DNA of 32,455 nucleotides from Clostridia bacterium. Its GTDB lineage: Bacteria > Bacillota_A > Clostridia > Christensenellales > Aristaeellaceae. The DNA is taken from the NCBI GenBank assembly GCA_017432405.1, contig JAFRJF010000216.1, positions 1-32,455 on the forward strand, written 5' to 3'. Below are positions 14,935-23,090 of this stretch, piece by piece (position 1 is the first letter of the stretch; the number at the start of each line of letters is the position of its first letter). The notes beneath the pieces are model-generated. The model worked only from the letters and a program-made list of their open reading frames with translations. It searched no databases and was not told the origin of the DNA. A program made the translations under genes and the position numbers.

Positions 14935-14974
14935 AAAGCGCCGCAGCTTCCACGTTCGGAAGCTGCGGCGCTTT
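14935..14974. terminator. Strong bidirectional rho-independent terminator
   Basis: A 17-bp perfect stem (AAAGCGCCGCAGCTTCC and its complement) with loop ACGTTC. T residues follow on both strands. It lies between the convergent surface-protein gene and the nitroreductase gene and can serve both. Confidence 0.92.
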
Positions 14975-14985
14975 GTATATGCAAT

Positions 14986-15513
14986 TTATATGAACCGTGT
15001 CACCTCGTTAAGCGGCTTGCGCGGGCGCGGCGCGGGGGCCTTTTCCCGCTTGCCCACGGCGATGACCGACATGATCGCCTCGTTCTCCGGGATGTCCAGC
15101 AGCCTGCGTATGGCTTCGGCGTCGCGCAGGCCCATGATCAGCGTGTCATAGCCCATGTCGGCGGCCGCCAGCACCAGGTAGGCGTCGTGCAGGCCCAAGT
15201 CGTAGGCGCCCCAGCCGTTGCCCACCTCGTTGTCCGGCTGGCCCTGGGTGAAGCCCACCAGTTCCCTGACGTAGGTGGTCACCACCAGGGCGGCTCCGGC
15301 GGAGCTGTTCTGGTTGAAGGCTGGCAGCCCCTGCGCCCGCAGCGTCGCCAGCGCCTCGGGGCTCTCCACCGCGTAGCAGCGCGAGGCCTGCAGGTTCTTC
15401 CAGGAGGGCGCCTGCTGCGCCCGGGTCAACAGGGCCACGAGGTCATCGTGGGGTATGGCGGCACTGTACCCCCTCACGCTCCGGCGCGATTGAATCAGGT
15501 CGACAAATTCCAT
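14986..15513 (-). CDS. Nitroreductase family protein
   Basis: 175 residues, start ATG 15513 after AAAGGAG. FMN-binding motifs are 'DLIQSRRSVRGYSAAIPHDD' at the N-terminus, 'QQAPSWKNLQASRCYAV', and 'AADMGYDTLIMGLRDAEAIR' followed by 'VIAVGKREKAPAPRPRKPL', the last typical of the clostridial nitroreductase subgroup that ends in 'RKPLxEV'. It shares only the fold with the nitroreductase at 2434-2952. Expected reaction: NAD(P)H-dependent reduction of nitro or quinone compounds. It lies downstream of the SARP regulator on the same strand (66-bp gap) but has its own good ribosome binding site and may be separately transcribed. Confidence 0.9.
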   Translation of the reverse strand: MEFVDLIQSRRSVRGYSAAIPHDDLVALLTRAQQAPSWKNLQASRCYAVESPEALATLRAQGLPAFNQNSSAGAALVVTTYVRELVGFTQGQPDNEVGNGWGAYDLGLHDAYLVLAAADMGYDTLIMGLRDAEAIRRLLDIPENEAIMSVIAVGKREKAPAPRPRKPLNEVTRFI

Positions 15514-15579
15514 GTCGCATTCTCCTTTCAGCGTTTCACTTGTCGCGTATCACAGAAAAGGCTGCATTGGATCCATAGA

Positions 15580-16380
15580 TCACAATGCATCGCTCATCTC
15601 ATCCAGCTCCGCATGCATCGTCTCGGCCCAGCTGTACTGGTTCATATAGTCGCCCATGTAGCGGTAACGGGATTTGTCCTTCTTTGCGATCCAGTCGTAC
15701 AGGTCGCAATCGATGCGGTCAGCGGCGATGGCCATGCTGCCCCGCTGCTTGAGCAGCAGGTCGGTCAGCTTCAGGCGGGCAAATGTGTTTTGCAGGTCCT
15801 GGCGCAGGTTGCGCAGGTACGAGGCCTTCTTCTCCGGGTCGCCGTCGTCCTCCCACAGCGCGGCGATGATTTCGCCGTTGGTGGTCTGTGCCCCCCGGTT
15901 GTTCACCAGCAGCGCCACGACCTCCTTGGTGCGACTGTATTTGAAGGCCACCGGCTCGCCGTCCACGAACAGCTCGAAATTGCCGAAGGTCTGGGCGAAC
16001 ACCCGATGCCCCGGACCGCCGCTGACGGGGTAGCGCAGGTCCTCCAGCTCGGCGGACAGGGCATATTTGCTCACCGGCAGAAGCAGGCATCCGCTGGCGT
16101 GGAGCGACAGGGCGTCCAGCGCCTGGGCGTCGTCCGGATCCATGAACAGCAGGTTCACCGCCGGGTGCAGGTCCTTCAGGTACTGCCCCAGGTCGAGCCC
16201 GTCCAGCTCGGGCATGTTCGCCGACAGCAGCGCCACGTCCACGGGCCGTTCCCTGGCCTCGGCCAATGCCGCCGGACTCTCCGTGAAGCTGAGCACCTCG
16301 GCCCCGGGCTGCAGCTCATTGAGCAGCGCCGCCGCGTCCTCAAGGGTCCGGGGGTCATCGGAAACCAGCATGAATGTCAT
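15580..16380 (-). CDS. SARP-type transcription factor with a degenerate receiver domain
   Basis: 266 residues; ATG 16380 overlaps the preceding stop (ATGA). Residues 1-115 have the fold pattern of a response-regulator receiver, but the key residues are replaced: the phospho-acceptor Asp is Ser53 ('DVALLSANMPELDGL'), the conserved Thr is Asp81 ('LLFMDPDD') and the conserved Lys is Leu101 ('GCLLLPVS'). The acidic pair near the N-terminus (Asp8, Asp9) remains. Residues about 130-250 are a winged helix of the SARP/OmpR type ('FGNFELFVDGEPVAFKYSRT', 'KEVVALLVNNRGAQTTNGEI') followed by a short BTAD-like helical part. It should bind DNA without phosphorylation control. No histidine kinase is nearby. 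It ends an operon with an unknown protein and a YdcF-like membrane protein. Confidence 0.85.
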   Translation of the reverse strand: MTFMLVSDDPRTLEDAAALLNELQPGAEVLSFTESPAALAEARERPVDVALLSANMPELDGLDLGQYLKDLHPAVNLLFMDPDDAQALDALSLHASGCLLLPVSKYALSAELEDLRYPVSGGPGHRVFAQTFGNFELFVDGEPVAFKYSRTKEVVALLVNNRGAQTTNGEIIAALWEDDGDPEKKASYLRNLRQDLQNTFARLKLTDLLLKQRGSMAIAADRIDCDLYDWIAKKDKSRYRYMGDYMNQYSWAETMHAELDEMSDAL

Positions 16381-16865
16381 TGGTCTTCCCCTCCGATCTC
16401 CACCGGCCGCAGGCGCTGGCTGGCGCGCTGCTCGCGGGTCATGTGCAGCGGATCTGCCTCGCCCACCAGCAGCATGTCGCCGCCATTGAGGGCCGCGTCG
16501 TGAAGCGGGCCCGCCTTCAGGTCCGAGATCACCAACGCAGCGAAGCGGTCGTAGTTGTCTTCGTCGATCACCGGGAAGTGGTGGCGCATCCGGTACCAGT
16601 GCTTCCGATCGAAGCCCATGCCCCCTGTATACAGCCGGTCGGCGGTGGCCTCCACCTCCTCCGGCCCCGCGGGCTGACCCGGCGCCAGGTCCTCGCAAAA
16701 CAGCATGGCATAGGCGCGCAGCACCTGATCCCGCACCGTGCCCTTGCGGTCGCCCCGCTCCACGGGGGTGTCCATCACTTTGTAATAGTAGTCACGGGCA
16801 GCCTCCGACCGATCAAAGTGAATGATGGCTTCGTAAAGCTCCCGGGCAATCAGCGTCTGGTTCAT
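16377..16865 (-). CDS. Hypothetical protein between YdcF-like and SARP genes
   Basis: 162 residues; ATG 16865 has AAGGAG about ten bases before it. The protein is soluble and acidic, without signal peptide or membrane segments. Visible features are a helical N-terminus 'LIARELYEAIIHFDRSEAAR', the stretch 'GMGFDRKHWYRMRHHFPVID' rich in aromatics and basic residues, and the end 'LHMTREQRASQRLRPVEIGG'. I do not recognise a family. It starts 23 bases after the YdcF-like stop and overlaps the regulator start by four bases, so the three are co-translated. A role connected to the regulator, such as a partner that senses or modulates it, is inference only. Confidence 0.75.
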   Translation of the reverse strand: MNQTLIARELYEAIIHFDRSEAARDYYYKVMDTPVERGDRKGTVRDQVLRAYAMLFCEDLAPGQPAGPEEVEATADRLYTGGMGFDRKHWYRMRHHFPVIDEDNYDRFAALVISDLKAGPLHDAALNGGDMLLVGEADPLHMTREQRASQRLRPVEIGGEDQ

Positions 16866-16888
16866 ATCCCGTCTTCTCCTTGAGTCTT

Positions 16889-18340
16889 CTATTGAGTCAC
16901 CGCAACCGAGAGCGCGCCGAAGAACAGCGCCATGGCCGCGACCATCACCAGCTCCTGCCGCCATCGCCGCGCCAGCAGCCCGGCGCACTCGCGCATGAAA
17001 GCGTTGGGCCAGTGCCACCAGATGGTGCGGGCGCCCATGCCCTCGGCCTCCAGCCCCGCCAGCCGCGCCCAGACCCCGCTTCTGAACACGTGGTAGTTGG
17101 TGGTGGCGAAGGCCACCTTGCCACCGGGGTGGCTGGCGTCGATCAGCACCTTGGAATAGGCCATGTTTTGAAAGGTATTGGTCGACCGGTCCTCGGGCAG
17201 TATCTTGTCCCCGGGCACCCCCTGCTCCACCAGGTAGCGGCGCATGGCCTCGGCCTCGGGCATGGTTTCGTCTGAGCCCTGGCCGCCGGAGGGCACCAGC
17301 ACCGCCGTCCTGCCGCTTTGGGACTGCTGGTCGCGCCAGAAAGCCAGCGCCCGGTCCACCCTGCCCCGCAGCAGCGGCGACAACGAGCCGTCCTTTCGGA
17401 AGCCGCAGCCCAGTATGATGATGAAATCCCGGTCCCCTGAGGGCACATGCTTCGCCGCCAGCAGGCCGCAGGCGGCCGCGCCGATCAGCATGCACTCGAA
17501 GTAGGCGAACACCGTGCAATACACGTCCTGGGCCACGATCTGTGCCCGAAAGGCCCGGGGAGAATGGAACAGGTTTCGGCTCTGCAGGTAAATGGCCAAG
17601 GCCTCGCCCGCCAGCAGGGTGAGGCCCACCAGCAGCCCCAGCAGGTTTTTCAGCCGCGCCTGCTCGTGAAACAGCAGCGCGATGTTGCTCACGATCATCG
17701 CCACGGCGAACACCACCAGCGCCGGCAGCGTCACCATCATGAAGTTGAACCCAGCCCCGGACAGCGCCGAATAGACATCCAGCATCGTGAATTCCCGGGG
17801 TTGGATGAGGCGGCGCAGGGTCAGGTTCAGCATCACGGCACCTGTCACCAGCGTGAACAGGCCGAAGCCCACATAGTAGATGGTGTCGTAGGCGTAGAAG
17901 GCCGTGCCCCTCGTCCTGTGGAAGGCGCGGAGCATGATGAAGGCCGTGCCCAGCCAAAACACCGTCAGCGCGACCATCACCAGGGCGTCGCCGGTGAAGC
18001 CGCCGGTGTCGTAGTCGTATACCGTCAGGAAACGGCCCACCCGGTAGTGCTGTGTGGACAGCCTTCTGCCGCTCGCGTCGCGTACCTCGTACCAGGCCTC
18101 GCCGGGCTGTGTCGCCTTCAGCGCCACCTGCACGCCATTTTCGGACGGCTGCGGCGCGCCAGGGTCCACCACATCCTGCTGCCCGCTGCCCGACACGAGG
18201 CGCATCTCGCCGCCCGTGCCCTGCTTACGGGTCACCGGGATGCGGTCCACATAGGTGTTGCGCAGCACCAGCCGGCCCAGCACGCACACCAGCAGCAGGG
18301 CTAACCCCAGAAGTGCCACCTGCCTGACCACGTTTTTCAT
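16889..18340 (-). CDS. Polytopic membrane protein with YdcF/SanA-like (DUF218) domain
   Basis: 483 residues; ATG 18340 follows GCGAGGT, seven bases away. Residues about 5-25 are a first membrane helix, followed by an extracytoplasmic segment of about 100 residues ('VTRKQGTGGEMRLVSGSGQQ'), then about six more helices between residues 118 and 320. The C-terminal part is a DUF218 domain: 'DFIIILGCGFRKDGSLSPLL', 'VLVPSGGQGSDETMPEAEAM', 'EDRSTNTFQNMAYSKVLI' and 'VAFATTNYHVFRSGVWARLA', with the usual Ser-Gly-Gly, Glu-Ala and Asn-His motifs. A last helix ends the protein. DUF218 proteins are linked to envelope integrity (SanA, ElyC) but their chemistry is not settled. It heads the operon with the unknown protein and the SARP regulator. 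Confidence 0.85.
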   Translation of the reverse strand: MKNVVRQVALLGLALLLVCVLGRLVLRNTYVDRIPVTRKQGTGGEMRLVSGSGQQDVVDPGAPQPSENGVQVALKATQPGEAWYEVRDASGRRLSTQHYRVGRFLTVYDYDTGGFTGDALVMVALTVFWLGTAFIMLRAFHRTRGTAFYAYDTIYYVGFGLFTLVTGAVMLNLTLRRLIQPREFTMLDVYSALSGAGFNFMMVTLPALVVFAVAMIVSNIALLFHEQARLKNLLGLLVGLTLLAGEALAIYLQSRNLFHSPRAFRAQIVAQDVYCTVFAYFECMLIGAAACGLLAAKHVPSGDRDFIIILGCGFRKDGSLSPLLRGRVDRALAFWRDQQSQSGRTAVLVPSGGQGSDETMPEAEAMRRYLVEQGVPGDKILPEDRSTNTFQNMAYSKVLIDASHPGGKVAFATTNYHVFRSGVWARLAGLEAEGMGARTIWWHWPNAFMRECAGLLARRWRQELVMVAAMALFFGALSVAVTQ

Positions 18341-18371
18341 GAAGTACCTCGCTTGAACTTTGGTAAGGGGG

Positions 18372-18408
18372 AACTTCTGATTTGTCGTGGGACGACAAAT
18401 CAGAAGTT
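18372..18408. repeat. Inverted-repeat element family B, copy 2 (compact hairpin)
   Basis: AACTTCTGATTTGTCG (18372-18387), loop TGGGA, and the exact complement (18393-18408): a perfect 16-bp stem. It lies three bases after the S10 peptidase stop and 31 bases before the YdcF-like start on the same strand. No T-run follows on the minus strand. The same arms recur at 25788-25868 with a 40-bp interior, and in diverged form at 2309-2410. Confidence 0.75.
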
Positions 18409-18411
18409 GTC

Positions 18412-19941
18412 TCACTCTTTATACCACGCCTCCGCTTCCTTCCTGAACTGCTCCAGGGAGGGGTGGTGCATGTAGATCATGTGGCCACAGGGATAGTAGG
18501 TGAAGGAAAGCCTCTCCCGATCCTCCGGGTTCAGGAACACATGGTCATATACCCACTCGGCGGGATAAAACGGGGTGGCCAGGTCGTAATAGCCACAGAG
18601 CACCCAGAGCTTCAGGAACTTGTTCCGGGACATGATGTTGTAGATGGTTTCCTTCTGGTCGAGCACCTGGTTGTCGAGGTTGTAGCTCCAGCTGCCGCCG
18701 ACCTCGCCGCTCAGGTATTCATAGGGCAGGTCGGTATGATAGTCCAGCTCCTCGCTCATGTACCGATTGAGCGCGGCGCTGAAGAAATCGCCCGTGGCGC
18801 TCATGGAGGGGTCGGCTACGCCGGCGCCGATACTGCCCTCAGTGAGAGGGCCGGTATAGCGCCCGTCGATGCGCCCCACCATCAGCTTCCGGTCCTTCAG
18901 CAGGCCGGTGCAGAAATCGTCGTTGCGGATCCTGAGGTTCGCCTGGAGCACGTCCTCCGCCTTATAGCCGATATAGGCGGCGACCTTTTGGGCGATGGCC
19001 TCCCGCTCGCCGTCGGCCAGCCGCGCGCCCTTGAACAGCGCGGCCTGGTATTCGCTCCCGGCGAAGTCGCGCACCTCGGCGATGTAGTCCTCCAGGGCCA
19101 TGGACTGATATTGCTCATCCAGAACGCCGTGGTACCAGGCGATGGCCGCGTAGGTGGGCAGATAGAGCGCGTAGGTAAAATCGCTGCCCGCAAATTCCAT
19201 CGAAGAGCCCATGTCGTTGATGCTGGAAATCAGCATCACGCCGTTCAGCCCCAGGGCGTAGCGCTGGGACAGGTAGTCGGCCACGCCCACGGCGCGGACG
19301 GTGCCGTAGGATTCGCCCGCGACATACTTCGGGGAGCCCCAGCGCCCGTTGCGGGTGGTGTAGAGCCGGATGAACTCGCTCACTGAGGCAATGTCGCCCT
19401 CGTAGCTGTAGAAGAGCGTGGGATCGACGCCCTCCGCCGCCCGGGAATAGCCGGTGCCCACCGGATCGATGAACACCAGGTCCGTCATGTCCAGTATGGA
19501 GCAGGGGTTGTCGACGATCCCCACCGGCAGGCTGTTCGACTGGCCGTCCTCATCCACATCCAGCCTGCGGGGGGCCAGCATGCCCATGTGCAGCCACAGG
19601 GAGCCGGAGCCGGGACCGCCGTTGAAGGCGAAGGTGACGGGCCGCGCGCTGACGTCCTCCACGCCATCCAGCGTGTAGGCGGTGAAGAACATCTGGCATT
19701 GATTGCCCTGCAGCTCCACCGGCAACCGGCCGGCGGTGGCGGTGTAGCTCAGCGCCTGCCCGGCGACCTGCGCGGTATGGTGGGTGACGGACAGCGGCTC
19801 CTCGGCCACCTCCACCGCCGCTTCGACAGGCGCATCCGGCGCGGCCTCCACGGGCACGGCCTCCGCCACGGCCTCCGCCACGGCCCCGGTCAGCACCGAC
19901 AGCATGCACAGCGCAAGCACCAGCGACAACAGCTTCTTCAT
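18412..19941 (-). CDS. Secreted serine carboxypeptidase-like protein (peptidase S10)
   Basis: 509 residues; ATG 19941 follows AAAGGAG, the upstream in-frame start does not. Residues 1-22 are a signal peptide, followed by a low-complexity Ala/Val/Glu/Pro stretch to about residue 52. The S10 fold is clear: 'RPVTFAFNGGPGSGSLWLHM' (oxyanion region), 'LVFIDPVGTGYSRA', nucleophile Ser about 211 in 'VAGESYGTVRA', Asp about 452 in 'CGYYDLATP' and His about 486 in 'CGHMIYMHHPSL'. Such enzymes remove C-terminal residues from peptides; the protein should act outside the cell. It has its own promoter with tandem repeats. The family is found in some bacteria as well as in eukaryotes. Confidence 0.9.
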   Translation of the reverse strand: MKKLLSLVLALCMLSVLTGAVAEAVAEAVPVEAAPDAPVEAAVEVAEEPLSVTHHTAQVAGQALSYTATAGRLPVELQGNQCQMFFTAYTLDGVEDVSARPVTFAFNGGPGSGSLWLHMGMLAPRRLDVDEDGQSNSLPVGIVDNPCSILDMTDLVFIDPVGTGYSRAAEGVDPTLFYSYEGDIASVSEFIRLYTTRNGRWGSPKYVAGESYGTVRAVGVADYLSQRYALGLNGVMLISSINDMGSSMEFAGSDFTYALYLPTYAAIAWYHGVLDEQYQSMALEDYIAEVRDFAGSEYQAALFKGARLADGEREAIAQKVAAYIGYKAEDVLQANLRIRNDDFCTGLLKDRKLMVGRIDGRYTGPLTEGSIGAGVADPSMSATGDFFSAALNRYMSEELDYHTDLPYEYLSGEVGGSWSYNLDNQVLDQKETIYNIMSRNKFLKLWVLCGYYDLATPFYPAEWVYDHVFLNPEDRERLSFTYYPCGHMIYMHHPSLEQFRKEAEAWYKE

Positions 19942-19976
19942 TTGAACCTCTCCTTTCGTAGATCGGATAAACCATA

Positions 19977-20035
19977 CACTACCAATATATATCACTGCCA
20001 ATATACATTATATCATGGGCGGGTGAGGTGAACAA
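19977..20035 (-). promoter_or_regulatory. Promoter of the S10 peptidase gene with tandem operator-like repeats
   Basis: On the minus strand: TTGTTC (20035-20030), 17-bp spacer ending TGA, TATAAT (20012-20007), an extended -10 promoter. Directly downstream and touching the -10 box are two adjacent 16-bp direct repeats (plus strand CACTACCAATATATAT, 19977-19992, and CACTGCCAATATACAT, 19993-20008) that differ at two positions. Their place over the start site suggests a repressor site. Confidence 0.75.
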
Positions 20036-20091
20036 GTGCATTTTTGAGGTGCTTTGAAGTCATCACAGTGTCACGATCTTCTCCTCCCCTC

Positions 20092-20120
20092 TTGTAGATT
20101 TATCATTTGTCTGATACAAT
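20092..20120 (+). promoter_or_regulatory. Promoter of the O-acylation operon
   Basis: TTGTAG (20092-20097), 17-bp spacer ending TGA, TACAAT (20115-20120), an extended -10 sigma-A-type promoter 41 bases before ATG 20161. Confidence 0.7.
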
Positions 20121-20160
20121 ACCCTGCGTATACAGGACCATCGAAGGGAGGCGGGCGCGG

Positions 20161-21099
20161 ATGGGTTCGGACGCGAGGGCTGCTGCAGGCGCAAGGCGCA
20201 CTGACGGGGCAAAGCCGATTGCGAAGAAAAGTGCCGTCAAAAGGACGAAGGCCCCTGCGCCGTCAAAAAGGCGCGGCACGGGCCACATGGGCCTTGTGCT
20301 CGCGGCATTTGTCGTCGCGGCGGCGCTTTTGTACCTGTCCGGCGGCACGCAGTCCCATACGGGCACCCCGGGCGCGGACGCCGAGATCGCCGCCAGCCGG
20401 GCGAAGCTGACCCAGCTGGCCCAGCAGACGCCGGTGGACCTGAACGCCGAGCTGAAGCGCCAGCGCAAGGAAGAGTTGAAGGCGAAAAAAGGCCTGCTGG
20501 TGGACGACCTGGAGGCTGAGAAGCAGAAGATACTGGCCATGACCGACGCAGACTGGAGCAAGGCGGACATCACCAGGTGGTTTGAAAACGCCGCCATCGT
20601 GGGCGATTCCATCATCCGCCAGGTGCGCCTGTTCCACTTCCTGGACGCGCCGGTGTTCGCCGAGGGCGGCATCCACATCTCGGTGGAGCTGTCGCTGCTG
20701 GACGAGGTGGAGGCCGCAGCCCCTTCGGTGATCTTCCTGTGCTTCGGCATGAACGACGTGGGCGTGTTCGAGGACCGGGTGGACCGCTATGTCGGCCGCT
20801 ATACCAACGTGATCCGGCGGCTCCAGGCCAGTCTGCCCGAGGCGGTGATCTACGTCTGCGCCGCCCTGCCGGTGACGCCCGAGCGCCTGGCCGAGGAGCC
20901 CAAGTACGGCTACCTCGACCTCTACAACCGGGAGATGGAGAAGGCCTGCCCCGAGGCGGGGGCCTACTTCATCGATTCCAGCTTCATACTCGAGGCCCAT
21001 CCCGAGTGGTACAACGTGGACGGGCGGCATCCCAGGGAGGAATACTATCCGATGTGGCTGACCTATCTTGCGGACCTGGCGGGGCTGAACCATGACTGA
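20161..21099 (+). CDS. Membrane-anchored SGNH/GDSL hydrolase
   Basis: 312 residues from ATG 20161 (GGGAGG about ten bases before). A basic cytoplasmic tail of about 40 residues precedes one membrane helix ('MGLVLAAFVVAAALLYLSGG'). A helical linker rich in Lys and Glu follows ('LKRQRKEELKAKKGLLVDDL'). The SGNH domain begins with 'AAIVGDSIIRQV' (nucleophile Ser about 148), then 'VIFLCFGMNDVGVF' (Gly and Asn of the family) and ends with 'NVDGRHP' (catalytic Asp-x2-His). It should act on the outer face of the membrane, probably as acetyl esterase or acetyltransferase for a surface polymer, given its place before DUF4358, MBOAT and DHHW genes. Confidence 0.87.
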   Translation: MGSDARAAAGARRTDGAKPIAKKSAVKRTKAPAPSKRRGTGHMGLVLAAFVVAAALLYLSGGTQSHTGTPGADAEIAASRAKLTQLAQQTPVDLNAELKRQRKEELKAKKGLLVDDLEAEKQKILAMTDADWSKADITRWFENAAIVGDSIIRQVRLFHFLDAPVFAEGGIHISVELSLLDEVEAAAPSVIFLCFGMNDVGVFEDRVDRYVGRYTNVIRRLQASLPEAVIYVCAALPVTPERLAEEPKYGYLDLYNREMEKACPEAGAYFIDSSFILEAHPEWYNVDGRHPREEYYPMWLTYLADLAGLNHD

Positions 21100-21682
21100 G
21101 CGCAGAGCGAACGCGAGGCCCGTGGCACGCAACACGGCACAGAGCGCGACGAGGCCCGCGACCCGGCGGGCAGCGCCGCAGGGGCGGGGCGCCGTTCATC
21201 ATGCCGCACTCGAGCGTCGCTATGCCATCCTCAAGTGGGCGCTGCTGGCGGCGCTGGCGGTCTACACCGTGCTGGTGGTCGGCGCGAACGCCGCCCGGGA
21301 TGTGGACTTCTCCGTCATACGCAGCGCCATCGCTGCGGCCCCCGGCGTCTCCGAGCTGAAGGTACTGGATGAAAACGGCTTCCAGGAGCGCATGGACGCC
21401 ACCCCCGCGGGCTGCGAGGGCTGGTTGATGGTGGGCTCCGACGAGATCATGGACGTGTCCGAGCTGATGATCGCCAAGGCCGACGAAGCCACGCTGGACG
21501 GCCTGGAGGCGGCGGTACAGAAGCGGCTGGAGGCCCAGCTGGCGGTGTTCCGAAGCTATGGCGTGAACCAGAAGGACTTGCTGGAGGGGGCGACCCTGCT
21601 TCGGCGGGGCAACTATCTATTCTACGCCGTGGGCGAACATGCGGACCAATGGGAGGACGCGTTCCTCGCCTGCATACGTTAG
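21092..21682 (+). CDS. DUF4358-domain membrane-anchored protein
   Basis: 196 residues; the start overlaps the SGNH stop by eight bases. A basic N-terminal tail of about 45 residues (Arg/Ala-rich) precedes one membrane helix ('WALLAALAVYTVLVVGANAA', residues about 49-68). The outer part matches DUF4358: 'VDFSVIRSAIAAAPGVSELK', 'DVSELMIAKADEATLDGLEA', 'RLEAQLAVFRSYGVNQKDLL' and 'GNYLFYAVGE'. The domain's function is unknown, but it commonly occurs in operons with MBOAT and SGNH/DHHW proteins in Clostridia. It is probably an accessory subunit of the acylation machine. Confidence 0.82.
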   Translation: MTERRANARPVARNTAQSATRPATRRAAPQGRGAVHHAALERRYAILKWALLAALAVYTVLVVGANAARDVDFSVIRSAIAAAPGVSELKVLDENGFQERMDATPAGCEGWLMVGSDEIMDVSELMIAKADEATLDGLEAAVQKRLEAQLAVFRSYGVNQKDLLEGATLLRRGNYLFYAVGEHADQWEDAFLACIR

Positions 21683-21697
21683 GAGGGCGGACGGCAC

Positions 21698-23083
21698 ATG
21701 GTATTCAGCAGCCTGCACTTCCTGTACATATTCCTGCCCGTGGTGATGCTGGCGCATCGGTTCGCGCCCCGGCGCCTTCGCAACGGCGTGCTCCTGGCGG
21801 CCAGCATCTGGTTCTACGCCTGGGGCGAGCCGGTGTACGTGGGGCTGATGCTGTTCAGCGTGGCCTGGAACTACCTGACCGGGCTCCAGCTGGGCGCGGC
21901 GGCGCGGCCCTCCCGTAGAAGGGCAGTGCTCGCCGGCGCGGTGGCGGTGAACCTGGCCGTGCTGGGGTTCTTTAAATACTACGGCTTCCTGGTCCAGACC
22001 CTGAACGGCGCGCTGGGATTGCGCCTGCCCGACTACCAGCTGCCGCTGCCCATCGGCATATCCTTCTACACCTTCCAGGCCCTCTCCTACGTCATCGACG
22101 TGTACCGGGGCACGACGAAGCCCCAGGGGAGCCTCGTGGATTTCGCCACCTACATCACCATGTTCCCCCAGCTGGTGGCCGGCCCCATCGTGAAGTACAC
22201 CGACATCGAAACGCAGCTGCATAAGCGCGGTGCGACGCTGGCCCAGGTGGGCCAGGGGCTGGAGCGGGTGATCCTCGGCCTGTCGAAGAAGGTGCTGCTA
22301 GCCAACAACCTGGGCCTGCTGGCGGACGCCATGCGCGCTTCGCCAAAGCTGTCGGTGCTGTCGGCCTGGCTGGGCGCGGCGGCCTACGCGCTGCAGATCT
22401 ACTTCGATTTCAGCGGCTATTCCGACATGGCCATCGGCATGGGGCGGATGCTGGGCTTCACGTTTGCGGAGAACTTCGACTATCCCTACCGGGCTCGCAG
22501 CGTCACCGAGTTCTGGCGGCGCTGGCACATCTCCCTCTCCAGCTGGTTCAGGGATTACGTCTACATCCCCCTGGGCGGCAATCGCGTGGGTGTTGGGCGG
22601 CACATGCTGAATTTGCTGGTGGTATGGCTGCTCACCGGCCTTTGGCACGGGGCCAGCTGGAACTTCGTGCTGTGGGGGCTGTACTACGCGCTGCTGCTGA
22701 TCCTGGAAAAGTACCTGACCGGCGGGGCCCTGTCGAAGCTGCCCGCCGGGGCGGCCCGGGCGATAACACTGCTGCTGGTGACGGTGGGCTGGGTGATATT
22801 CAGCAACACCGACTTCGCCGCCATGGGCCGCTACCTGGGCTGCCTGGTGGGCGTCGGCGCGCAGGGCTTTGCGGATCGCGCCTTCCTGTACGCCCTGCGC
22901 AGCAACGGATTGCTGCTGGCCTTCGCGGCGCTGTGCTGCGGACCGAATCTCAGGCAGTGGCAGCTCAGGCTGACCGGCAAGCTGCCCCTGCTGGCGGTGG
23001 TGCTGTTCGCCGGGCTGCTGATCGCCTGCACCGCGTACCTGGTGCACGGCAGCTACAATCCGTTTCTGTATTTCAGGTTTTAG
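21698..23083 (+). CDS. MBOAT-family O-acyltransferase (AlgI/DltB-like)
   Basis: 461 residues, start ATG 21698 with GGAGGG about ten bases before. About eleven membrane segments are visible. Typical MBOAT/AlgI motifs are 'FSSLHFLYIFLPVVMLAHRF' at the start, 'LPIGISFYTFQALSYVIDVY', 'VAGPIVKYTDIE', 'YFDFSGYSDMAIGMGRMLGF', 'NFDYPYRARSVTEFWRRWHI' and the active-site His about 317 in 'LTGLWHGASWNFVLWGLYY'. The protein moves acyl groups across or to the outer side of the membrane, where the SGNH and DHHW proteins can transfer them to a polysaccharide or teichoic acid. The polymer is not evident from this window. Confidence 0.95.
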   Translation: MVFSSLHFLYIFLPVVMLAHRFAPRRLRNGVLLAASIWFYAWGEPVYVGLMLFSVAWNYLTGLQLGAAARPSRRRAVLAGAVAVNLAVLGFFKYYGFLVQTLNGALGLRLPDYQLPLPIGISFYTFQALSYVIDVYRGTTKPQGSLVDFATYITMFPQLVAGPIVKYTDIETQLHKRGATLAQVGQGLERVILGLSKKVLLANNLGLLADAMRASPKLSVLSAWLGAAAYALQIYFDFSGYSDMAIGMGRMLGFTFAENFDYPYRARSVTEFWRRWHISLSSWFRDYVYIPLGGNRVGVGRHMLNLLVVWLLTGLWHGASWNFVLWGLYYALLLILEKYLTGGALSKLPAGAARAITLLLVTVGWVIFSNTDFAAMGRYLGCLVGVGAQGFADRAFLYALRSNGLLLAFAALCCGPNLRQWQLRLTGKLPLLAVVLFAGLLIACTAYLVHGSYNPFLYFRF

Positions 23084-23090
23084 AAGGTAT

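Noticed and set aside
13382..14953. A 523-codon minus-strand frame opposite the GDPD protein
   Set aside because: It is a composition artefact of the same kind and crosses a strong terminator.
14923..16503. A 526-codon plus-strand frame opposite the nitroreductase and SARP regulator
   Set aside because: It begins inside the terminator hairpin, has no ribosome binding site, and is antisense to two recognisable proteins.
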